Of a stretch of DNA of 64,000 nt, positions 56,605 to 64,000 are shown piece after piece. The notes beneath the pieces are model-generated. The model was not told the DNA's origin. It searched no databases and worked only from the letters and a program-made list of their open reading frames with translations. The stretch is from Argopecten irradians. Lineage: Eukaryota; Mollusca; Bivalvia; Pectinida; Pectinidae. A program made the translations under genes and the position numbers. Location of the stretch: the NCBI RefSeq assembly GCF_041381155.1, contig NC_091134.1:2476001-2540000 (forward strand), in the 5' to 3' direction. The first letter of the stretch is position 1, and each line of letters opens with the position of its first letter.

Positions 56605-56775
56605 TATAATGACTTCAGGTCAATTCAGGTCAATTCCAGGTCAAATCTTGACCTGAAATTCATATTACATGTGTCCTGAAGTCAGGTGAAGATTTTGACC
56701 TTAATTCACAGGAAGATTTTTTCAGGTCAATTTTACCTGAAAATTTTTACCTGAAATTGACCTCAATTCCCGTCA
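56605..56775. promoter_or_regulatory. Cluster of AGGTCA words (possible nuclear-receptor sites)
   Basis: Three direct AGGTCA copies occur at 56617-56645 with spacings of 4 and 5 bases, followed by an inverted TGACCT. More AGGTCA/TGACCT or AGGTAA-like words continue to about 56770. DR4 and DR5 are known spacings for nuclear-receptor dimers. The sequence could equally be an internally repetitive element (CAGGTCAATT / TTTACCTGAA) with chance matches. Confidence 0.35.
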
Positions 56776-56797
56776 ATTTCAAGTCTGAAGTTCTCGT

Positions 56798-56917
56798 AGA
56801 CCGAATAATCTGTCTCTTAAAATAAGCTCCTTTTCTTTTTGTTGTTTAAAATGAGCCTATCAATAAACGACAACAAACAGAAAAGGAGTTCATTTTAAGA
56901 GACAGATGATTCGGTCT
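56798..56917. mobile_element. Fold-back element, ~48-bp arms
   Basis: AGACCGAATAATCTGTCTCT and AGCTCCTTTTCTTTTTGTTG pair with the right arm CAACAAACAGAAAAGGAGTT and AGAGACAGATGATTCGGTCT across a short loop. Confidence 0.8.
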
Positions 56918-56959
56918 AAAGTTTTCTTACCTGAATATTCACAGTTCACAGTTTAAGGT

Positions 56960-57125
56960 AACTACATATACTGATTTGTGCGTTGTAATAGTGAAACTCT
57001 TAGTTCTTTTGATAGTGTTATCTCATCGTCATAGACCTTAAGTAACCTCCACTCAGTCACATTATAATGACAACGTACAAACCAGTCGTCCCTCTCCCTT
57101 TAGTATGAGCGTTAAGGTCCAGAAA
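56960..57125 (-). mobile_element. Dispersed ~530 bp family, diverged fragment
   Basis: GTAATAGTGAAACTCTTAG, CTCAGTCACATTATAATGAC and CCAGTCGTCCCTCTCCC occur in family order. Confidence 0.5.
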
Positions 57126-57429
57126 CTACATTATGATGACAGAACAACCATTATTGCATGGAGGCACAATATGAATGTACCGCAGTCTCTCAAAACATAA
57201 GCATAAACACACACAGCACATTACATAAAAGAGGCGGGTTATCTTTGGTGTCTTTGCCGCCATGTTTCAGTGAGATGTCAATATACAATATATATTTTAT
57301 GATATATATAAGTTTACGCACAACGCCGCACGAAGCATGTTGACTGTAGGTCATCCTGACCCTGGCCATTATCATTATAATGTGGCCTGGTAAAGTGTTT
57401 GTTTTGTGTCTAGCAGCATGCTTCTGGAT

Positions 57430-57715
57430 GACCATGTGTCGATTTGTTTTATTAATTAACGTCCTATTAGCAGCTATGGTCATGTAAGGACAGCCTCCGT
57501 TGTATGCTGTGTGTTACGTGTATGTTGTGCGAGGTGCGTGTTTTGGGAGACTGCAGTTTATTCATGTAGTGTCTTCTTGTGTAGTGTTTTCCAAAGATTC
57601 CGCTACTACAAAGAGTCACCAAATACGCGCGCATTTCACACCTACAATACAACAAACACGAGAAGCCGTCCTTAAGAGACCCTGACTGGTAATAGGTTCT
57701 TAATATAATCGGCCA
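57430..57715. mobile_element. Two dispersed-family 3' ends in inverted arrangement
   Basis: 57430-57585 is a minus-sense tail (CCTATTAGCAGCTATGGTCA to GTCTTCTTGTGTAGTG). 57590-57715 is a degraded plus-sense tail (GCCGTCCTTAAGAGACCCTG, GGTAATAGGTTCTTAAT). Confidence 0.65.
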
Positions 57716-58789
57716 ACCCTTCGGGTCATAACACCTTATTATAGTAATGATAGATACCATACCAAATGTCATTTTTATGTTAATAGTACATAATCAAGCT
57801 ATGAAACAATATCTAGAACGTGCCGAAAAGGAAGATTTTTAATACTTTTTAAGATTACAGTGTTTTTCCCTGTTAAAATTTACATATAGTAACTGGAAAA
57901 AACTTATATTTATAATGCATGAGACAGTGACACCATGAAATTCCGGTTGAGGTCATTTTTGTGTCATTTTTGTTGAAACAGGTATGCCATCGTTTTACTG
58001 GTGGCACTTTGTAACGTTGTGGAATATATTTTTGAATGGAAAAGTATCGGTTTTTTCGACGGTGGTTACCGATTTTTATGAAGACTTACTAGATATATGA
58101 TTTTTTAGCAATTTTAAATATAAATGGGGTAGATTTTTGCTTTGTCACGAGGAGTTTTCCACTCTTCTCAATGTATACGTACTACGTAAAATGTGATTTT
58201 ATCTATTTTTGATCTAGACCCTCTAAAACATCTACAATGGTTTGTTGGCACTCTGGTGGGTCCATTCTTATATTAACTGTAACTAATTTCCAGATCCCTG
58301 TGGATAGAACTGATGAAATGAAACTTGACATCGTTCACGTTACAATAGATACAAGAGAGGGATATATATCTAGAATGTAGTCTATTTAAAGTATAAGCTA
58401 GGCCTAGTACATGTTGTTAATCTATATCTTACCTCAAAGATAGGTCTCAATGGTCGATTGGCTGATGGCAATACATTTTAGAAAGTTATTCATATATATA
58501 TCTCTCTTATTAATTGAAAATATTAAACTAAACCATATTACTATTCATATATGAGATATCACATGGAACAGCTGTATGTAGAAAATCGATAGTTTATATC
58601 GGTGCCATTGATGTATAATGAGTAATTATATCATGTTTATCAACAGCTGTAGTCGATAAAGACGTGTTTGTTGTTTGTAACTTGGATTTTATCATGTAAC
58701 AATACATTTTAATGATGCCAGGTTGAAGAAATCACCCCAGGATCTCAATATTTTGAAGTCCAAGTTTTTTCATGGATACATGTATTCAT
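57716..58789. other. Intergenic, no recognised gene
   Basis: AT-rich. No coding frame of note. Confidence 0.4.
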
Positions 58790-59070
58790 GCAGGTAGGGC
58801 GTTAGAATTGTACCTGCTGCCCCTATTGGATGATCGCAAAAGGCGACTAAATTTAGGATCTTATCTTTACTCTCTTCTTCCGAACATCTCCCTTGAAACC
58901 ACATCAGTTTTGGCCTTTGGTTGAGCGCTCGACCCTATGCGGAAAGCTCTCCGTTCTGTCCCCAGGCCGAGACACATTATAGTGTTTAAAAGTGGTAGTT
59001 TCTACTCCTGCTTAGCCCTCAGCATATAACGTTGTCAGTATAATGTGACCGGATGGGGCGTGTTATATCT
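58790..59070 (+). mobile_element. Dispersed ~530 bp family, 5'-half copy, plus sense
   Basis: Starts GCAGGTAGGGCGTTAGAATT and runs through GATCGCAAAAGGCGACTAAA to GTGACCGGATGGGGCGTGTT, then stops. Confidence 0.8.
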
Positions 59071-59194
59071 ATAATGAATTAACCTTAGAATGTCACAGAA
59101 CCTCAATTGAGGCTCTTGGCCTACTCCCGTGAGTGCCAAAGAGCCTCAGAGAGCTTCACCTCAAATTACGACGGTTCAACAATATCAATGACGT

Positions 59195-59632
59195 CCCTGC
59201 AGGTACGACATTAGAATTGTACCTGCTGCCCCTATTGCATGATCGTAAAAGGCGACTAAATTTAGGATCTTATCTTGAGTTAAGCGTTCGCCCCTGTGAG
59301 GATGGCTCTGGGTTCTGTCCCCTGGCCGAGACACACCAAAGTTTATAAAAGTGGTAGTTTCTGCTCCTGCTTAGCGCTCAGCATACAGGGAGTGGGACGA
59401 CTGATTCGCCCGTTGTCACTATAATGTGACCGAATGAGGTGTGTTTCTTTTTGTCTTCGGCGGCATACTTCAGTGATATAGCACTATAAAAAGGGCAACA
59501 GATCCACTATACAAGAAGACACAATATGAATATACTGCAGTCTTCACCAACACACACCTCGTACAACATACATGGGAGGCCTTACATGACCATAGCTGTT
59601 AATAGGACGTTAATTAATCAAACAAACAAATA
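59195..59632 (+). mobile_element. Dispersed ~530 bp family, near-complete plus-sense copy
   Basis: Starts CCTGCAGGTACGACATTAGA and ends CATGACCATAGCTGTTAATA, then TTAATTAATCAAACAAACAA. The CAAA tail is intact, and this is the clearest view of the 3' end. The piggyBac fragment begins a few bases beyond. Confidence 0.85.
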
Positions 59633-59639
59633 AAAGTTC

Positions 59640-60480
59640 TCATATTTATAACCCGTATACAGGGTGAGACGATACGACCCAAACAGGACTCCTTTTTTAG
59701 TGTTTTCATTGATGGAAGCAACCAATCTCCTTAATAAAGGTTATCATTTATTCACAGACGTTTTTTCTCTCGTCGCTGGACTTAGATTTTTTTTTTATTA
59801 AAGGCCGGACAAGGTTTGCAGGGACTTTAGGAGCTAATGCAATCGGACAGCCACAGGCTTTTAAGTCCCCAGGTCTAAACGCGGGACAAAGTGTGCGACA
59901 AGGCGACATATTACTCAGTGCCTACAAAGAAAAACCCACAAGGAAACATGTACGTCTTGTTTCTAACTATCATAATGCAACAGTGACGAATATGAGGCAA
60001 AAACCGGAAATGGTCATGGATTACAACCGTTTCATGGGAGGCGTTGATTTAAATGACCAACTAACATTGACTTACGATATTGACTTATGATGACAACAGA
60101 AAAACTAAAAGCTTGGAAAAAGGTCGTTTGGAATATTATCGATCGCATCTTGTTGAATGCTTACATTTGCTACGGAAAGAGCACCGACAACAACCGTCTT
60201 GTCAGCCGAGTGGGATTTCCTTTCTGATTGTTGAGAGCCTGTGCGACAAACAGATTGCTCAAACAAACAACAAGCCAGATCAACACAATCGTCGCCAAAT
60301 TACCATTGCTTGTTGCCCGAATCAATGGACAGAAGAAATGTTGTGTTTGTTCACGACGCAATGGCAATGGGAGACTTCGTGCTAGAAGCATTTATGTTAA
60401 GTGTCTTAATGGACTACATCCCAAATGTATCGGAGAGCATTTGCGTCATGATGTTGAATTGTAAATTCAGTCTTTTCAAT
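59640..60480 (+). mobile_element. piggyBac transposase fragment (C-terminal half), decayed
   Basis: Pieces in order match the DDE domain of piggyBac transposases: LLNKGYHLFTD (second catalytic Asp region), AGTLGANAIGQPQAFKS, KHVRLVSNYHNATV, and KPEMVMDYNRFMGGVDLNDQ (third Asp in GGVD). The C-terminal zinc-binding region reads KCCVCSRRNGNGRLRAR and GLHPKCIGEH. The frame is broken at least three times: between the GTLGAN and HNATV pieces, after LTLTYD, and again before the Cys-rich end. The N-terminal half and both termini are missing, so the fragment is immobile. Confidence 0.8.
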
Positions 60481-60489
60481 GTGTTGTGA

Positions 60490-61390
60490 TAAATGCTAAC
60501 GCATTCAATACGTTGGGTGACATGCCAATTGCTAACCGTAAAGATGTCTTTACCAACTTGCAGCAAAATAATAGTGGAAAAAACTATAGTTGTTTTTCAT
60601 TTTTAGGTGGGAAACAAAAGAATAATATTTTTAATTGTTGAGATATAACTGGTAATTATGGCTTCATATGCCAGAAGTAAAATAGCTAAATATAAAGGAT
60701 CAGCAATAGTCATTCTGGTCATATTAGAACGAATATGCGTACCCGGCCTACTTATACTTTTCAGCCGGGTACGAATTGGTCCCTATGTGTCGTAGTGGAG
60801 CACTGGAGCACTGCCTCCGAAAATCACTCGGGCATATTTTTCTATAATTTTTTGTAGGTTTCCAATTGTTTTATGCGTAGACATGCATTTACATATTATT
60901 TTTGTCCAAAAAAAAAACAACATAACTACCATTCTTAATATCTACAGTACCGCTCACACAACGTCAAATTCACAATTTGTGGACTTGCCGTATAAATTCC
61001 CTTCATAAAGACCTTCATATGTATTATGTAAAAAAAATAATGCCTCGATGAGTATCTGATATTTTAGGTGGTTTAGTTTTATTGCCTAGTAGCTAAGCGA
61101 TATCAAACAAGTAGAATAAAAATGCAAACAAACGTTTTATAATGGTTTGCATAGTCATTACTTTGCTCCATTAGCAGTAATAGGCACCAATTGTAGCTCT
61201 AAAGACGACACCATTTCTGTCTAAAAGTCTTGAGCTACAATATTGCAGCTATGGTCATATATGTAATTGAACAGGAACATTCGTTTATATACCCGTACCA
61301 TATTTCCTCACATTATCACATCAATGCCAAAGACGGTCAAAGGAAGGCTAATGTAGGTAAAATGGTTCAATTAAGGCCAAAAAAATAATA
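60490..61390. other. Intergenic with a small hairpin and a shared repeat
   Basis: GTACCCGGC (60739) and GCCGGGTAC (60764) form a 9-bp stem with a 16-base loop. 61060-61300 carries the repeat also seen at 32690-33000 (TAGCTCTAAAGACGACACCA). No gene. Confidence 0.5.
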
Positions 61391-61391
61391 T

Positions 61392-61587
61392 GTCTGTTTA
61401 GGATTACCTATTTTTTTACACCCCGACCCTAATTTTTCTCTCTCCGCTTTTCTACGAAAAATAAATTAAAAGTCGGAATTTTGATCTCAGACTCCGGTTC
61501 CGGCCATTATTTTAGAGTAAAAGACACTAAAAACAAATCCTCCCAACCTACCGACCCTATTTTTTGCCAATGTAATCCTAAACAGAC
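61392..61587. mobile_element. MITE with 16-17 bp inverted repeats
   Basis: GTCTGTTTAGGATTAC at the left and GTAATCCTAAACAGAC at the right are exact inverses, 196 bp apart. The interior is T- and A-rich and non-coding. No clear target duplication. Confidence 0.8.
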
Positions 61588-61794
61588 GTTTTTTGTTTGT
61601 TTTTTTTTTTACTTATCTCTCCCGAAATTGCGTTATTTTGAAAATAATACGATAAAAAATATAAAAGAAAAAAACCCAGAAGATTTTTTTATATTAAACT
61701 CCTTTCGGAATGCACAGTGACACGGTGTCAGAAAAAAAATACCATTGCCGATTGCTGCCACTGCATCATCTGTACCATGCCATGACGTCATTGC

Positions 61795-62062
61795 CCTTCA
61801 GGTAGGGCTTATAAAAGGCGACTAAATTTCTAAATTTAGGATCTTTTCAGTATAATGTGACGGGGTGGAGTGTGTTGCTTGGTGTCTTCGACGGAATGCC
61901 TCGGTGCTATAGCACTATACAAATGGAAAAAGGGCAATAACTCCACTATACAAGAAGACACAACACAAACATACCGCAGTCTCCCAAAACACGCACCTCG
62001 CACATCAAACACGCTACACACTGCAAACATGGGAGGCCGTCCTTACATGACCATGGCTGTTC
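61795..62062 (+). mobile_element. Dispersed ~530 bp family, internally deleted plus-sense copy
   Basis: CAGGTAGGGCTTATAAAAGG, GTGTTGCTTGGTGTCTTCGA and CATGGGAGGCCGTCCTTACA, then CATGACCATGGCTGTT. The middle is missing. Confidence 0.8.
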
Positions 62063-62189
62063 GTAAGTCTCAAGTGACCTATTCTAATCCACTTTTGTCC
62101 GTCGTCGTCTGTCGTGCGTCGACTTCTTCTCGTAAAGTACTGAACCAATTTGTTGAAATTTTGCAGAAACCTTCCATAGCCAAAGGTCA

Positions 62190-63115
62190 ACCCAAATTGT
62201 GAATTATATGGTCCCAGCCCCCGGGGGCCTGAGGGGTGGGGCCAAAAGGGGTCAGTCTGAGATGGCCATTGAATCCTATTAACAATTTTTCCACGACTGA
62301 CCCCCAGGAGCCTGAGAGGTGGGGCCAAAAGAGGTCAAATAGGCTAACACTTCAAAAATCTTCTTCTGAAATTCCATAAATGGCAGAATGAAATACTCTT
62401 CATAGATTGAAAGGCCTTGAAGTCCTTTACAAAATTTGTGAATTATATGACCCTGGGGTCTCACGTTCCTCCCCAGGGGTAAACCTGAGACCCCAGGGTC
62501 ATATGATTCACAATTTCTGTAGAAGGCCTTGAGACCTTTCTATCTATGAAGAGTATTTGATTCTACCACATCTGTGAGTAGAGAAGATTTTTGAAATTTT
62601 AGCTAATTTTACCCCTTTTGGCCCCTCCCACAGCCCCCTTGGGGATGGGGGTCATATAATTCACAATTTTGATTGCAATGATTGGCCTTATGCCTAAGAT
62701 GGTTGTGCAAAATTTCATTGAAATTGCTTCAGTGGTTTTGGAGAAGAAGTCGAAAATGTAAATTGTTTACGGGCACGACGACGGTCAAAAGGCGATTAGA
62801 AAGGGTCGCCTGAGATTTCGTCTCAGGGGACCTAAAAATGTGTTTTCCCTATATAAACTATAGTAAACTTGACCCCCTCCCAAGGGGTGAACCTGAGACC
62901 CTGGGTCATTTACATAATTCACAATTCTTGTAAAGGACCTCAAGACCTTTCAATCTATGAAGAGTATTTGATTCTGCCATTTCTGGAATTCCAGAAGATT
63001 TTTGAAGTTTACTTAAGCCTAGCTATTTGACCTCTTTTGGCCCCACCCCTCAGGCCCCTGGGGGTCAGTCGTTGAAAAATTGTTGATAGGATTCAATGGC
63101 CATCTCATACTGATA
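62190..63115. repeat. Complex inverted repeat, three related segments
   Basis: 62340-62470 and 62480-62595 are inverse copies (CTTCATAGATTGAAAGGCCT / CTATCTATGAAGAGTATTTG, both next to CACAATTT and GACCCTGGGG-type words). A third copy at 62870-63110 pairs with 62205-62480, including GGCCATTGAATCCTATTAAC / GATAGGATTCAATGGCCAT. Repeated GGGGCCAAAAG and CCTGGGGGTC blocks occur throughout. Non-coding dispersed element cluster. Confidence 0.75.
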
Positions 63116-63219
63116 ATTCTGACATTTGACTTATTCCCTATTACAAATGACCAAATAATGCTCAAAAATGTCTTTTTCCTATATAAACTATAGTATACTT
63201 GCCCCCATCCCCAGGGGGT

Positions 63220-63485
63220 GTCATCTCCAATTCAAAACGACCTCCGAGAAGCCCCACTTATCTTGGTCTTTTCAACAAATGAATAATTTATTTACCCAAA
63301 TATTGCATCCGTCGAGATTAGAGGCGATTTGCTTACTATGAAGAAATGGCGACGAGGAGGAGGAAGATTTAAAGTTGTGTAAAGGGAACTACTGTATTGA
63401 CATAATATAACGTGCATTCATGATAAAATGGATTGCTGTGGGTAGGTAAATTATTCATTTGTTGAAAAGACCAATCGGAGATGAC
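63220..63485. mobile_element. MITE with ~45-bp inverted repeats
   Basis: The left end GTCATCTCC, then TTGGTCTTTTCAACAAATGA and ATAATTTATTTACCCA, pairs with the right end TGGGTAGGTAAATTATTCAT, TTGTTGAAAAGACCAATC and GGAGATGAC. The left arm contains an extra ~34 bases after GTCATCTCC. Confidence 0.75.
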
Positions 63486-63487
63486 CT

Positions 63488-63619
63488 GGCCCGATACCGA
63501 ACGGTGTCAGCGAGTTCCACCTTTTGATATAGCACTGCGCTCTGGCCCTACACCAGACATATATACATATGTATCTGTCATAATGTCTAAGTCTGGTGTC
63601 AGAGCCAGAGTATCGGGCT
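63488..63619. mobile_element. Fold-back element
   Basis: GGCCCGATAC and CTCTGGCCCTACACCAGACA pair with TAAGTCTGGTGTCAGAGCCA and GAGTATCGGGCT. It follows the MITE to its left by two bases. Confidence 0.65.
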
Positions 63620-63772
63620 ATACTTTAACCACAGTACCAGCCCTATTCTCCTTGGCCAATATTTGCTGATCGTTTAACTCCTCAATTCTTTCAATCAGAG
63701 TATCTTGTTTATCCTTGTAATATGATTGATCACTGTGTCCTTTTATTTTGTTTCATTCCAGGTAAGTCCCTT

Positions 63773-64000
63773 TCAATCTATTTTCAGATCTGTCAGTCTC
63801 TTAAATTGTCTCAGTATATCTTCAGGTGGTGTCTCACTCAGTTCTATGAATTTACCTCTTTTGTTTGTTCGATCGTATGTTCCAGTCCAGAGAACAACCA
63901 AAATATGTCTAAAATCCCGGCTAAATGCCTCCGCATTTTCCACTATGTGGTTTACAGTACCACTGCTGTTGTCGTCCTTTTTGCACGACAATGCCGCTTT
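63773..64000 (-). CDS. C-terminal fragment of an unrecognised protein, cut by window edge
   Basis: The frame is open from the right edge to a stop at 63773 (about 75 codons). The peptide is soluble and charged: CKKDDNSSGTVNHIVENAEA, FSRDFRHILVVLWTGTYDRT, then FIELSETPPEDILRQFKRLT. I do not recognise a domain. Composition and codon use look coding, unlike the random frames nearby. It could be a host gene exon or the tail of a mobile-element protein. The rest lies outside the window. Confidence 0.4.
   Translation of the reverse strand, partial: KAALSCKKDDNSSGTVNHIVENAEAFSRDFRHILVVLWTGTYDRTNKRGKFIELSETPPEDILRQFKRLTDLKID

Overview
This is AT-rich eukaryotic, non-coding-dominated DNA. It most resembles a bivalve mollusc genome, possibly a scallop. 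The grounds are intron-split genes with GT/AG sites, LINEs of Tx1/L1-like and RNase-H-bearing types, piggyBac and Penelope-like remnants, many short inverted-repeat elements, and one ~530 bp dispersed repeat family present in about twenty full or partial copies. The species call is an inference from repeat style, not from a diagnostic gene.

Host genes are few. Two related single-exon ankyrin proteins (350-682 and 9527-9988, plus strand) resemble the N-terminus of the ANKRD34 family. Three minus-strand genes share one design: gene A (11412-13994), gene B (25978-30534) and gene C (37566-39061). In each, the ATG is the first three bases of a 52-55 nt exon lying directly after an AG acceptor. That exon encodes most of a signal peptide and ends in phase 1. 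One large exon then encodes a Thr/Ser-rich, partly repetitive ectodomain; A and C finish with a GPI-anchor-like hydrophobic tail. A complete three-exon major-facilitator transporter of the nodulin-like/NFD4 type lies at 51328-54503 (minus), with a 5' leader exon near 55268. Less certain are a plus-strand first exon with one membrane helix at 25728-25860 and a C-terminal fragment running off the right edge (63773-64000, minus).

Mobile DNA fills much of the rest. At 1.2-6.1 kb an RNase-H LINE tail is followed by a 35-bp satellite split by a 5'-truncated LINE with a target duplication. The ~530 bp family ends in a segment resembling the 3' end of the RNase-H LINE, which suggests shared mobilisation. 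A 2.75 kb inverted-repeat DNA transposon (44719-47470) built from reiterated TTGGCC motifs sits inside a copy of that family and contains DUF4806-like coding pieces. A piggyBac fragment lies at 59.6-60.5 kb and a decayed Penelope-like fragment at 41.7-42.4 kb.

Tandem arrays are unusually varied, with at least ten unrelated families. They include a 3.4 kb array of 37-bp units, a 45-bp array beside a MITE, an 18-bp array, and a 48-bp array whose units contain a tRNA T-arm sequence. One coding exon (gene B) runs into a 41-bp satellite. All boundaries were read by eye. No searches were run, so family names rest on recognised motifs.
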